From NCBI GenBank assembly GCA_028023455.1, contig JAQFVV010000012.1, positions 2,694,023-2,758,022 of the forward strand: a stretch of 64,000 nucleotides of DNA. Direction: 5' to 3'. Below the pieces are notes generated by a model, which had not been told where the DNA came from, searched no databases, and was given only the letters and a program-made list of their open reading frames with translations. Numbering within the stretch: the first letter of the stretch is position 1; every line of letters starts with the position of its first letter. This stretch comes from Epiperipatus broadwayi (Eukaryota; Onychophora; Udeonychophora; Euonychophora; Peripatidae). Positions 13,260 through 24,002 of this stretch are shown here, in pieces. The position numbers and the translations under genes were made by a program.

Positions 13260-16087
13260 TATAATAAATTACTAAATTCATTTAATGCAACCTTACCACA
13301 ATTAGATTTTAAATATTTGTACCTACTAAAACATAAATTTAAATTATTATATTAACGACACAAACTTTTATTCCATAACTTATATATACTATATTGACAC
13401 AATAAGAACATGTTTCATTCTTTAAAATTGAATGAATAACAATAAATTAATACATTTTAATCTTAATGATTAATTACATATAAAATTAATTCACCTATGT
13501 CTAATTTTACCACATAATATTATACGTTAAATCAAAAATATTAGCAATACGGCCAAGAATAAAAAAATGTTTTCTCTTTTTTTTTTAAAAAAAGAATGCA
13601 TTCCACTTCCTGGTTCAGCAACACCATAATGACCAAAATGATGATTCAAAGTTCTTAGTAAGTTCTTGACTTCTCCTCTCCCTGTTTTTATCAATACATG
13701 TAATCTTAAGTAAAGCATTTTAAAAATAATAGCAAATACTAACTATATAAGAGTTTTTTGATCTTGATGTATCCTTATTTACTTTCTAGATCTTGACATG
13801 TTAAAAATTAAATGTGCATAAACATATTCAAAATAATTTTTAATATTAATTTTTTTCCTTGCTAAAAACTTTAGAATATGTAAAGTCAGTTTATAAGTAA
13901 GCTTCACTTCAACTTATCTTTACATTTTATTTTTATTTAGTAGTTTCATATTTTTGAAATACAAATAAATAAATTCAGGTAACTCTATAGTACTGTAATA
14001 TATCATTTTATCACTAGTAGTCATTATTAAAAGATCAAACAGACTTTCTGTTATCTTATATCCTTTTAATATTCTTCTTATAACAAGATAATTATATTCA
14101 CGAGGATATAATAGATTTGTCATTTTTATAAGTTTTTATTTTATATAAAAACACAATAAATATAAATTATTATATTCAAATGTTCTATAACTAATTAATC
14201 ATTAATTATATGATAAATATTTTTCTTCTTTTAATTTTACAAAGTTAACAATAATATATCAATTATTTAATGCAAAAGAGAATTAGTTTCAAGTAGACTT
14301 ATAATTTTCCATGAAGTAATTATTTTAGAATTTGATAAACTAATTTTATAAGTTTATAAAATTTATGGCTCTGTATTCCATAATTGTTCTACTAATGAAA
14401 CTCATTAATCTGGTAGAGATAAACAAATGTTCTCTTAAGTGACAACAGCTATATTTTCTTTAAGTAACTAGTTTATATTCCTTTGTCATGACTTTTTCCA
14501 ATGATAATATCTTTAACTGTTCTTTTAAAATTTCATTAGTTATCAGTTTTAATTATGAATAAATTCCCAAAACTCTAATTAGATTATTGACAAAAAAACT
14601 TGATTAAACTCACTCCAATATTTTAAATATCATTATTAAAATATGTTATATTCTTATTCAGCTTGTTAGTTATTATTTTTATTGGTATATAAAAATAAAA
14701 TATAGTAAATATTTTATAATTTTTACCAACTTTTGTGAAACAAATGCTCACTTCTAATGAATTGTTTCCCAGTTCATCTGCTACTTTATCTTATATACTG
14801 TGGAGAGTGTGATGTTAGAAAAATTAATTAATTAAAGTTTATTGGTCAATATCTAAAATCAACCAGAAATTTTTCATATAATTATCTTTCTGTCTACATT
14901 ATTTAAAATAATTAAAATTAATAAATATTTTAAAAGCTAAATTAAATTAAATGACTTTACAACTGAAATTTAAAATATAATTATAATTTTAATACATTAT
15001 ACCATTAATGAACTTTAAATAAGAAGTTTAATAATAAAGTTTATATTTAAAATATTATTATAAATTTAAAATAAATTATTATCTTGCAATGAATAATTTT
15101 TATTTTTATTTACCAGAATTCTTTACAGAGAGTCATACATTCATTTCTTAAAGGATCACTGCCATAACTTATTAATATTGCAACATTTAATAAACCTAAG
15201 AAATTCATATAGGCAAATATGTTTGTATTGATTAAAATCTATTATAATGGAATTATATAACTATTTTAAGATAAATATATATAAGCAAAATATATGTATT
15301 AATTATCTCCATGAAATTTCATCTTTAAATATTATACATTAAGTTATATGTGTATGTCATATATCAAAATTTATAGTATTATGATTGTCTATTCTTTAAA
15401 TTTAAGAGGTTGTTCATTGCAGCAAACTCTCAGGTTTCACAATTTTCTGACTTTTTACATTAATGTAAAATCTATGATTAAATGATTAATATTTATCAGA
15501 AAATAATACATTTTTCTTCATTTGATAGATATTTGTGTTTACTACTGAAATAAATTTTAAATGTTCACATTTTTCTATATTAAAAAAAATGAGATAGCAA
15601 TCAAAACAAAAAGATTATACATTATCAGTAGAAAGATTATTTTCAGTTTACAAAACATTGTTATTTATTTTAAAAATCTAAAAGAATATTTATTTCTGTT
15701 ATATCTAACAAAATATATTTTAAAAGTTTAAAATTTTTGAATATTTATTGCAATATTTTTATACTCATAAGTATAAATATATTGTTATTTACTCATAAGT
15801 ATAAGTAGGATATTTACATAGAAGGTAAGATTCTAAATACAGCTTCAGGCCATATTCGCATTAGCTGCTAATATAACATTATACTTTTGAAAAAAAAAAG
15901 TATTTCAAGCAAAAATAAGTTATTAATAATTTAAATTTCTTGATATCTAATAAATATAGTGAAGTATGAACTTATTTATCACATTAAAAAAAATGCACAT
16001 AAAAAGATATTAAGAAGAAACATGAATCACATAACTTCAAAATTACATTAAAAAATTCACATAAAACAAAACCCAGTTGTATATGAA

Positions 16088-16088
<1 letters not shown>
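13260..16088. other. A+T-rich stretch, nothing recognised
   Basis: About 2.8 kb without convincing frames, repeats or RNA motifs. Short open frames at 13.5 and 13.9 kb look like noise. Confidence 0.5.
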
Positions 16089-16089
<1 letters not shown>

Positions 16090-16148
<59 letters not shown>

Positions 16149-16150
16149 AT
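16090..16150. repeat. (TA)n-(TG)n compound microsatellite
   Basis: TA alternation passes directly into GTGTGTGTG. No flanking element was recognised. Confidence 0.95.
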
Positions 16151-16304
16151 CAATGACAAAGTATAATTTTTTAGGAATGTAAGCACACTATATAGTCTTT
16201 TTTATAATGTTTTTATTTCACTTGCCACAACAATTTTTACATAGTAGTGCCTAATATACACATATTACACACATCTAGAAAAATCTCACTCTCCTATCTG
16301 TAAA

Positions 16305-16745
16305 CCAGAGAATAAATTATCAAGATATTTTTATCTTCCAAATGCTTTTAATATTCTTAAGTTTTATGTGTAAATTAAATTTTAGCATTGTTTGAATATC
16401 TTATACTCAACCAATAATGCATTGGTCAACTTCATTCTTTGCCATATATAAAAACAATTCAACTGTTCATAAAAAAAAAAAAAGAAAGTCAGCAGAAATT
16501 CCATGCAAAAATAATCATTTTGATTTGCTCATTCTTTTTTTTTATGTTAATCAGACAGTGATTAGTTTAAATATAGATAATACATTATCAATATATTTTT
16601 ATCTTTCAAATACTTTTAACATTCTTAAATTGTAACCATAAATTAGATTTAACATTGTTTAAACTTATGATAATCGACCAATAATGCATTGACAAAACTC
16701 ATTCTTTGTCATATATAAAAACAATTCAACTATTGGTAAAAAAAT
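16305..16745. repeat. two-copy direct repeat, period ~265 bp
   Basis: Two diverged tandem units share TATTTTTATCTT, CTTTTAA-ATTCTTAA, CCAATAATGCATTG and CATATATAAAAACAATTCAA. The first runs from about 16305 and the second from about 16570. Non-coding. Confidence 0.75.
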
Positions 16746-16854
16746 TAAAAGTGAATTTTTTTAATTGAATTTTAATTAAACCTTTTGAAAGTTTTAGTGA
16801 ATTGTTCTAGGAAACACTCAAGTTGTTCAATACACTTCATCCCTGATGTATATA

Positions 16855-16930
16855 TTTATATAGAGATCAGAGAAGATGGATTTGAGCATGGAGAGACTGT
16901 CATCCTGCAGTGGATTGATAATGATTGACA
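16855..16930 (+). pseudogene. short RTE-type LINE 3' end
   Basis: Reads TTTGAGCATGGAGAGACTG then CATCCTGCAGTGGATTGATA. This is the sense version of the LINE terminus seen in antisense at 38.3 kb, where it encodes LFELGEIIILQWID. It is a 5'-truncated fragment that ends near the (TA)n tract. Confidence 0.6.
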
Positions 16931-17012
16931 ATGATGATATGAAGTATCTTACTCTATAAATTTTAATTTCATATAAAATAAGAAATGTGAATATAGTTTT
17001 GGAGGTATTATA

Positions 17013-17104
<92 letters not shown>
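17013..17104. repeat. (TA)n-(GA)n compound microsatellite
   Basis: About 66 bases of TA pass into about 25 bases of GA. It abuts the start of the ribozyme-like tandem array. Confidence 0.97.
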
Positions 17105-17141
17105 CTTGCAAATAAGCTCTTAACAAACATTGCAGAATATC

Positions 17142-17186
17142 CCTAATTCCAAACTGGTTTCAACTACTGGCTTCCTCAGTTAGGTG
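17142..17186 (-). ncRNA. hammerhead ribozyme-like motif, inverted unit
   Basis: On the minus strand: core CTGAGGA, a short stem II (AGC, loop, GTT), GAAA, and a two-pair stem III ending GTT. The core bases of CUGANGA and GAAA are all present. Stem I is poorly paired (mismatches near the junction), so self-cleavage is doubtful. Compare the other units of the array. Confidence 0.5.
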
Positions 17187-17877
17187 CTATCATATTCAAG
17201 AATTAGATTAAAAATACCAGGATAAACCCAGCACTTTATTTAATGGATAACTATTAAGTAGAAAATCTGAAATTTTCAGACATCCTTATATCTTCTAATC
17301 CAGCTATCTGATTTAATTAGCCATATGGGACTGAACTAAGTTCCAATACACCATATATTAATAGCTTTAGCAATAAAAAATCACCAAAGCCTTAATAGCA
17401 AAAAAAAAATCACGTCATATGTCACATGATCTAATTTAAATAAGCTTGTATTACAAATGTTATATAAAGAGTTTGGAAAATATCTTGGTATTTTTAATCT
17501 AGTACTTGAATATCCTAGCCAGTAGCAGAAACTGGTCTGGGGTTAGGCATATTCTGAAAAGTTTGTTAAGAGCTTATTTGTGAGCTCTTTATACAACATT
17601 TGTAATACATGCTTGTTTAAATTAGGCCATGTGACATCTGACTTGATTTTTTTGTAATTTTATTTTTTGCTATTAAGGCTTTGGCAATTTTATATTGCCA
17701 AAGCTATTAATATATGGTGTATCAAAACTTAGTTCAGTCTCATATGGATATTTAAGTTAGATAGATGGATTGGAAGACATATGGATGTCTGAAAATTTCA
17801 ATTTTTTACTTAATAATTATCCATTAGATAAAGTGTTGGGCTTGTCCTGATATTTTATTCTAATTCTTAAATATCCT

Positions 17878-17924
17878 AGCACTTTACTGAGGAATCCAGT
17901 AGCAGAAACAAGTCTGTGGTTAGG
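17878..17924 (+). ncRNA. hammerhead ribozyme-like motif, second direct unit
   Basis: CTGAGGA (17887-17893), eleven bases for stem II, GAAA (17905-17908), and a minimal stem III ending in GTC (17912-17914). The conserved core is complete. Stem II is weak because the bases next to the core (A and A) do not pair, and stem I is partly unpaired. The previous direct unit (near 17510-17535) lacks the CTGAGGA half altogether. Confidence 0.5.
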
Positions 17925-18248
17925 GATAGTCCGCAAAACTTGTTAAGAGCTTATTTGTGAGCTCTTTATATAACATTTGTAATACAAGCTGGTTTAAAGT
18001 AGGTCAAGCGACATCTGACTTTATTTTAATTTTTGCTATGAAGGCTTTAGCAATTTTATATTGCTAAATCTATTAATATATGGTGTATCTGAACTTAGTT
18101 CAGTCTCACATGACTATTTAAGGTAGATAGATGGATTGGAAGACATATGGATGTCTGAAAATTTCAGACTTTTTACCTAATAATTATCCATTAGAAAAAG
18201 TGCTGGCCTTGTCCTGGTATTTTTAGTCTAATGCTTGAATATTCTAGC

Positions 18249-18292
18249 TTCTCACTGTGGAAGCCAATAGCAGAAACCAGTCTGGGATAAGG
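18249..18292 (+). ncRNA. hammerhead-like relic, third direct unit
   Basis: CTGTGGA (18255-18261) replaces CUGANGA, so invariant A6 is U, which should abolish cleavage. GAAA (18273-18276) and GTC (18280-18282) remain. Confidence 0.5.
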
Positions 18293-18412
18293 GATGTTTT
18301 GCACATCTTCTTAAAAGCTTATTTGCAAGTTTTTTATATAACATCTGTAATATAAGCTTGTTTAAATTAGGTCATGTGACATCTGACTTGATTTTTTTTT
18401 GTTATATATATA

Positions 18413-18934
18413 TATTGGGAAAAGTGCAATTCACAAAACTATTCTGCACAACTTCTAAACAATTTTTTTTATTGGTGTTTTTCCTAAACTTTGTATTAAT
18501 CATATATAATAGTATAGTATGTACACATATTAGAATATTTTATGTTATAAATGCTATAAAGTTAATATCAGAGAGTTTTTTTGAATGATAATTTTTTTAG
18601 CTTTTAAATAATACTAGATTAAAGAGTTGCTAACTTGGATATTATTATTGTATTTTTCTGTAAAAGGGATTTCATAGTTTTATTCCTCCTACCAAAATTA
18701 ATTCCAAAAATGACTACTTCATCTTTTAACTATTCAAAAATATATAAAAAGTATTATATGTTGTTCTTATTCCTGAAGAGCTTGCCTATATCTATTATGT
18801 ATCATTTACAAATTACCTGTTCTCTGTTAGATTATTTTATGAAATTTAAATTTTTCTCTACATTTTTTTATAATTAATAGTTTAAAATATGTTATTACAA
18901 TTATTTAAAAAATGTTTTGGTTTTAAGTTATTTT
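18413..18934. other. A+T-rich stretch, nothing recognised
   Basis: Two short open frames (76 and 80 codons) rich in Phe, Ile, Leu and Tyr are consistent with A+T-rich noise. Confidence 0.5.
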
Positions 18935-19065
18935 AAGATCTATATGGTGTGGTGCAATGCTAGAGCAGCAGAGCTTGGGGTTCAAGGGTCATGAATCACT
19001 ATACACCTTGCACTTGAACTTCTTGTAAACCTTTGAGCAATAAAATTATTCAATTATTGTTTATT
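18935..19065 (+). mobile_element. possible tRNA-like SINE
   Basis: TGGTGCAATGCTAGAGCA (A-box-like) is followed at tRNA-like spacing by GGGGTTCAAGGGTC (B-box-like). A body ending in CTTCTTGTAAACCTTTGAGC and AATAAAATTATTCAATTATT comes next. A looser relative may lie at 47.40-47.55 kb, sharing a GGTTCAAA box and CTTTGTAAAC. No target duplication was verified. Confidence 0.4.
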
Positions 19066-19363
19066 TAATTATTTTAAGTTACTTTTAAAGATGTCTTTGT
19101 TGCAGAAGAATAACTGGTATAATTTATGTAATTTTTAGTCAACAAGTATTTATTGTTAGAAGAGTATAATAATGTGATGCCAAGTCATAATCTTGCTTCA
19201 AAACTTTTTGACGTTTTAGCATAACTATAGTATAAACTGCAAAAGAGTTATATTAGTAGATGAGACAATGAAAAGATCTTTCAACATCTAGAACACCTAT
19301 GTAATGTAGAATAATTATATCACATGATCACTATTTCATACTAGCACATAATTGTTATTAAAC

Positions 19364-19686
19364 AAGGCAAAACTCTCTTCATACAGTAGTGCCATTCTAT
19401 TCCAATCAGAATAATTAATGGATGCCAGAAGGCTTGTGCATAAAATTCCTATCTAGTTCCTACTTATACAATATCCCCAGATTAGTTTCTGGCTTGAGGC
19501 CATCATCTAGGTGCAGTGCTCTCAGATCCAAGGCTCCTCCCTGATGATGGCTACAAGCCAGAAACTAGTCTGGGGATATTGGATGTGTAGGCACTAGATA
19601 GGGATTTTATGCACAAGCCTTCTGGCATCCATTGTTTAGTCTGATTGGCACAAGGTGGCACTACTATATGGAGAGAGTTTTGCCTT
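19364..19686. mobile_element. foldback element carrying a full hammerhead core
   Basis: Arms of about 150 bases face each other: AAGGCAAAACTCTC at the left end against GAGAGTTTTGCCTT at the right, and CCAGAAGGCTTGTGCATAAA against TTTATGCACAAGCCTTCTGG further in. The centre holds hammerhead sequences on both strands. The plus-strand one is intact. The minus-strand one has an extra A in the core (CTAGATGA) and ATC in place of GTC. A degraded relative lies at 5.97-6.28 kb, and its flanks show that the family extends some 40 bases further left. No coding capacity. I infer two head-to-head copies of a ribozyme-bearing repeat unit. Confidence 0.8.
19535..19576 (+). ncRNA. type I hammerhead ribozyme, complete core
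   Basis: CTGATGA (19541-19547) is followed by a perfect five-pair stem II (TGGCT, loop ACA, AGCCA; 19548-19560). GAAA follows (19561-19564). Stem III is minimal (A15.1 with U16.1, plus one C-G pair, loop TA), ending in the canonical GTC, with cleavage expected after 19570. Stem I pairs TCCTCC (19535-19540) with TGGGGA (19571-19576): four Watson-Crick pairs, one G-U pair and one C-U mismatch next to the core. All invariant core residues are present. Minimal stem III is known from animal PLE-type hammerheads, which often need dimers to cleave. Confidence 0.75.
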
Positions 19687-20161
19687 CTTTAAGAATAATT
19701 ATAGAAGTAAAGAATTACAGTTTTGCTATAGCCATCAGCAAAAAATAATGAAAACAGAAATAAGTTAAAAAATATTGGAAACCAATGAAGAAAATTAGCT
19801 TAATTAAAATTGACCAATGGTGAAGATTTAAAAAATACCGCTAGCAGAACACCTAGATAAAATTTACTTATTTTGTAGTGTGAGAAGAAAACAATATAGA
19901 AACTGAATCCATCATTTTCTCAAAAAAGGAAAATGACTATGAAAATATTGAAAAACGCAATTGTTTTTGAGAAAGTTATTTCTATGTGACATAGTTTTTA
20001 TATTCTTTAATAATTAAAATTTCAACCATTATGATCAAAATTTGATGAAAAAAAGAAGAGTGTGGGTTAGGCTAGGAAATGTTAAATAAAATGATATTCT
20101 AAATAGTCAAATATATTGAGAAATTGCATAGCAGTTTAATTAAAAAGATTATAAAAAAGTA
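19687..20161. other. A+T-rich stretch, nothing recognised
   Basis: No frames or repeats recognised between the foldback and the next SINE. Confidence 0.45.
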
Positions 20162-20250
20162 GTTTTTTTTTCCCATATGTCATAGCATCGGCAGGGAGGC
20201 GAACCCACAACCGTCTGCAACCAAATACTTGCTTGCAAGTCGTAGTTTTG
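20162..20250 (-). mobile_element. SINE, tRNA-Gly-derived family, degraded copy
   Basis: A T-run is followed by CCCATATGTCATAGCATCGGC and GCGAACCCAC (complement of the B box), then GCTTGCAAG. The A-box half is eroded. Same tail motif (TGTCATAGCATC) as the other copies. Confidence 0.65.
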
Positions 20251-21499
20251 GCAAACAAAAACAAAAATAAAAAAGATTATTAAAAGAATAGATTAACTTG
20301 TATTTGGAACATTTAACAATTTTACATATATAATTAATGACTTGAGTAAAATTTCTATTATAAAAGTTAATATTTAAAATATTCTGATTTTTTAAAAATA
20401 AAAATATATATTTAACCCAAAAGAAAACAAAACTTTATTTTTTGCTATCATTTATCTAAAATACTCATAAAATAAGGATAGCCTATCTGACTTAAGCCTT
20501 TTCGGCACTGACAGATGTATCAACTTTTTAACATTTGACACTGACTGATCTAAAAACTTTAAATCAATGTTTATTTTATCAAGGATTTTCAGTGACATTT
20601 AAAAAAAGACTAATAACGGAACCAATCTACCATAACGGAGAGAACGACACCAGCACATTTGACATTGTCTAGAATATTTAAATACACTGTATTTAATCTA
20701 ATCTGAACATATTCTGAATGTATTTAAGTAAAGTATAAATGTAAAAGTTTTTTTCCTAGTATGTTGTTTAAAAAAAAGATTGATAAATGGAGATGCAATC
20801 ACCGGAAAAGATTGCAAAATTCAATGTTTTATTATTACATTTAATTGTAAATAAATACTTTATTCAACATCGATAATTTATTAGTTTTTTTATGGGAACA
20901 GGATTTAAAAAAAAAAAAAAAAAACAATTTTAAAACAACTTTCATAATACAATAAACATTTTTTTTTTTACTCAATACAATATATTTTCATTGTAAACAA
21001 TTATAAAAATTTTTATTTAATTTTCTTTAGATGTTGTATCTATATATGCAAATATATTCGTAAATTTCAATATTATTTTATTTTTATACTTTTCTCTTTT
21101 TTTGTTAAAATATTTTTTTTTATTTTTAACATTATATTGTCAATATATAATCATTCAGTAAGAAAAATAAGCTTTTCGACTCTTGTAAAAATAGTTTATA
21201 ATACTTAATAAATGTAGTTACAATGTAGTTTACGTGTGTATGTGTGTGTGTGTGTGTGTAGTTTATGTACTCGTCATATTTTATATTTAAGTGAATTTTA
21301 TTACAAAAAAAAACACCAAAAATAAAAAAATCATAATTGCTTAACTTGGTCAAAATGACTGTATTATAGAGCTTTTTTGCTAGGAATGGTTGATTTTGAT
21401 TATTTTTAATAGAATATTTTATATTATGTTAAAGTGCTAACATCTCAAAATGTCAACATCTTTGCCATATGTAGCTTTACTTACATAAAAAAAAGAGAA
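20251..21499. other. A+T-rich stretch with homopolymer and (TG)n tracts
   Basis: Poly-A/T runs lie near 20.9 kb and a (TG)n tract at about 21234-21260. A short patch with more G+C at 20485-20660 repeats words such as GACATT and CACTGAC, but no gene or family is recognised. Confidence 0.45.
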
Positions 21500-21603
21500 G
21501 TCAAGCGTTGGTAGTCGAGAGGTCAGAACAGCTGCCTTGCAAGCAGTTGTCCCGGGTTAGTGGGTTCACTTCTTGGATGCTATGACACATAAAAAAAAAA
21601 AGA
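21500..21603 (+). mobile_element. SINE, tRNA-Gly-derived family, nearly complete
   Basis: GCGTTGGTAGTCGAGAGGTC (acceptor and A-box region), CTGCCTTGCAAGCAG (anticodon arm), CCCGGGTTAG and GGGTTCACTTC (B box), then TGCTATGACACAT and an A-tail. AAGAGAAGTC before and AAGAAAGTCT after suggest a target duplication. Derived from a tRNA gene, not a functional tRNA. Confidence 0.85.
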
Positions 21604-22135
21604 AAGTCTAAATCATGGATGCCAACATGATCTTTAATACCCACTAATAGGCATTTTATTAAGCTTTCAGTTGGGCAGCAAGTATTTTCCAAATGTTAAA
21701 AAAAAAACCATAGATTGCCGTAGAAGTGCAACAGGCAGTTACATTTTTTGCAGAGTTGTTTGTGCCTTAAATAAATAAATTAATATTTTCAAGCTCAAAA
21801 TAAATTAAATACATTTGATTCTTTCAAACTTATTTAAATTTGTTAGTCACTTTTTATTGCTATATATCTGCTAATATACTATTACAAATTCTTTTTTATA
21901 ATTATTTTCATAAGCAATAAATGAAGTTATTTGAGCATTGGTGGATAATAGAGAAATGATAGTGTTAACAAGAGTAGAAATATGAGTGGTTGGTAAAAAA
22001 AGATTGACGATCCCTGGGCTAAATTGTCTATTCTATTCCTTAATTTGCTAGTATAGTCTTCAAAATAAATAAATACAAAATGCATATAAAGAAAACTTGG
22101 GTTATTATCTTAAAAATGCTAAGGATGCTTTCATC

Positions 22136-22710
22136 AAACTGATAGTCATATTTATAGAAATAGTTGACAAAGAAACTTGTGATTTTTATAAAAAAAAAAA
22201 AAAAAATAAGACCAGAGATTGGGGATTTGCATAAAATTTGAATATAGGATATAAATAAGTTAAATGAATCACTTTTTTGTTAGAGATGTATGATTCATTT
22301 TTATTGATTGTGTGTATATTGTTGGAAATATGCAAGGTCTTTTTAACTTTATGTTTAGGATCATTTTTTTTCAGAGAAGATAATGTTGGCCTGTGGAGGT
22401 TTGAAGCTGTGACTATGTTTAGACTCATGTTCAACAAAAATCTTAGCTCCATTATATTGGTATCTGTGTTGTGAAATTCTTATAGTTGGATTGGCATGAA
22501 ATTCACTGTAATAAACTGTGTGGCAATTTTTTACATACAACTTCGTACATAACTTGGGACCTCTGCTTTAGGAGTACCTTGTCTTTTACATTGTGGCTCA
22601 TTTAAATTACTTATTTATACCCCACATTCAAATTTTATGCAAATCCCCACTTTTGTTTATTTTTTATAAAAGTCCCAAGTTTCTTGGGACAACTGCTATA
22701 AATATGACTA
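22136..22710. repeat. foldback element, imperfect ~130-bp arms
   Basis: Left-arm words recur as reverse complements on the right: GATAGTCATATTTATAGA against CTATAAATATGACTACC, GGGGATTTGCATAAAATTTG against CAAATTTTATGCAAATCCCC, and ATAAATAAGT against ACTTATTTAT. The centre has no long frame of interest. The element family is unknown. Confidence 0.75.
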
Positions 22711-23103
22711 CCAGTTAATCAAAAGCATGCTTGCTTACATGCTGTTAACGTATTAAACCAAGATTTTCTTTATATACATTTGGTATGTGTTTATTTTGAA
22801 TTACATTTCTGAGAAAAGATTTTAAAAATTGAAGTTATTATATAATTGTGGATTTGTTGAATTATTTTATAGCTAGATAAAGCTGTCATCTTCAGTCTAT
22901 TTTTATATATATTTACTTGTGTACAAAGTTAATTTAATTGTTTTTGTTTGCTACTAACAGCTTCTTCTTCAGCAGGTTATATATATATATATAATGTTGT
23001 AATCCAAATATAATTTACTTAGAGCTATGGAGATGAGAGCATGTCTCTTGAAAGTGCTTGCAGAATAGTATAATTTTATTTTGCTTTAAGCATAAAATAG
23101 CTT

Positions 23104-23219
23104 TGCATTCAGGTGCAATAGTGCCTATATTATTTTATATATATATATATATATATAATTACTATTCAGGTGCAATAGTGCCTATATTATTTTATATATA
23201 TATATATATATATAATTAC
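23104..23219. repeat. 57-bp tandem duplication with (TA)n
   Basis: TTCAGGTGCAATAGTGCC, TATATTATTTTA, a (TA)n and ATTACTA occur twice in immediate succession, nearly identical, so the duplication is recent. Confidence 0.9.
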
Positions 23220-23379
23220 TAAAACAAATCATAAATTTTATAACTTGCTATTAAGCTTGCATTTAAATGATCACTAGATGGAGTTTACCAATAGCTCTAA
23301 TCAAGCTTTATTTTATAAGTGCCAAAAGAGAAAAAAATCAAAATCTTTATCGGAAAGTCCCTATCTCCAGTCCAATTGT

Positions 23380-23410
23380 TTTCGAGCTTATGTCTCACTT
23401 CAGCAGAGTG
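23380..23410 (-). ncRNA. hammerhead-like relic, minus strand of foldback
   Basis: Minus strand: CTGAAGT, a GAG/CTC stem II with a seven-base loop, GAAAAC, then ATTGGAC. Core A9 is U and the triplet is GAC rather than NUH, so it should be inactive. Confidence 0.45.
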
Positions 23411-23832
23411 CTGGGACTCTAGAAACTAGATCTAAAATACTAACTCAAAAGTCAGCATTTATAAAACATGTTTCTGTCAATTTGAATTCTTTTACTTTCA
23501 GCACTTATAAAATATAGCTTGATTAGAGCTATTGGTAAGTTCCAACCAATGATCATTTAAATGCAAGCTTAAAAGCAAATTATGAATTTGGTTTGTTTTA
23601 TTAATTATTATAAGTGTACATTTGAAGGCTTTTGTGATGGTATATTGCAGAGGCTATTACTATATGGTGAAACTGAACTGAATTCAGACACATATAGCTA
23701 TCTGGTTTGTAAGACTGGATTTGAAGACATTTACATGTCTGAAAAGCTAAGGCTTTCAAATTGATAGAAACATATTTTATAAGTGCTGACTTTTGATTTA
23801 GTATTTTAGATGTAGTTTCTAGCATCCCAGTG

Positions 23833-23875
23833 CTCCACTGAGGTGAGCCATAAGTTCAAAACCATTGGTCTGGAG
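23833..23875 (+). ncRNA. type I hammerhead-like fold, plus strand of foldback
   Basis: Stem I pairs CTCCA (23833-23837) perfectly with TGGAG (23871-23875). Core CTGAGGT (23838-23844), stem II GAG with TTC, then AAA(A), and stem III ACC-ATT-GGT ending in GTC (23868-23870). The architecture is complete, but two invariant positions are changed (A9 to U and G12 to A), so activity is unlikely. Confidence 0.6.
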
Positions 23876-23971
23876 ATAGAGATTTTCCGATAGAGATTTT
23901 TAATTCTTTCTCTTTCAGCACTTATAAAATAAAGCTTGATTAGAGCTATTGGTAAGCTCCATCTAGTGATC

Positions 23972-23994
<23 letters not shown>

Positions 23995-24002
<8 letters not shown>

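Larger units (their letters stand above)
17105..18412. mobile_element. retrozyme-like array: one inverted and ~2.5 direct ~370-bp units
   Basis: An inverted unit (about 17105-17470) is followed head-to-head by direct units. The landmark AGAGCTTATTTGTGAGCTC starts near 17569 and 17944, and a diverged version starts near 18313, giving a period of about 370-375 bp. Other landmarks recur in each unit: CATTTGTAATACA, CATGTGACATCTGACTT, GACATATGGATGTCTGAAAA and AGCAGAAAC. Each unit carries a hammerhead-like core (listed separately). Size, tandem layout and ribozyme position match what is known of animal retrozymes, small non-autonomous retroelements thought to use PLE machinery. No protein is encoded. 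The same family recurs at 59.0-59.7 kb. (TA)n borders both ends. Confidence 0.7.
23221..23972. mobile_element. nested foldback with hammerhead-like motifs on both strands
   Basis: The outer arms, 23268 onward and up to 23972, share TGATCACTAGATGGAG, ACCAATAGCTCTAATCAAGC and TTTATTTTATAAGTGC. An inner partner at 23500-23605 inverts the same words plus TTAAGCTTGCATTTAAATGA, so three units are stacked. Central words (GACATTTACATGTCTGAAAA, TATATGGTGAAACTGAACT) relate it distantly to the ~370-bp family at 17.1-18.4 kb. (TA)n follows the right end. The open frames here are repeat sequence rather than genes. Confidence 0.75.
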
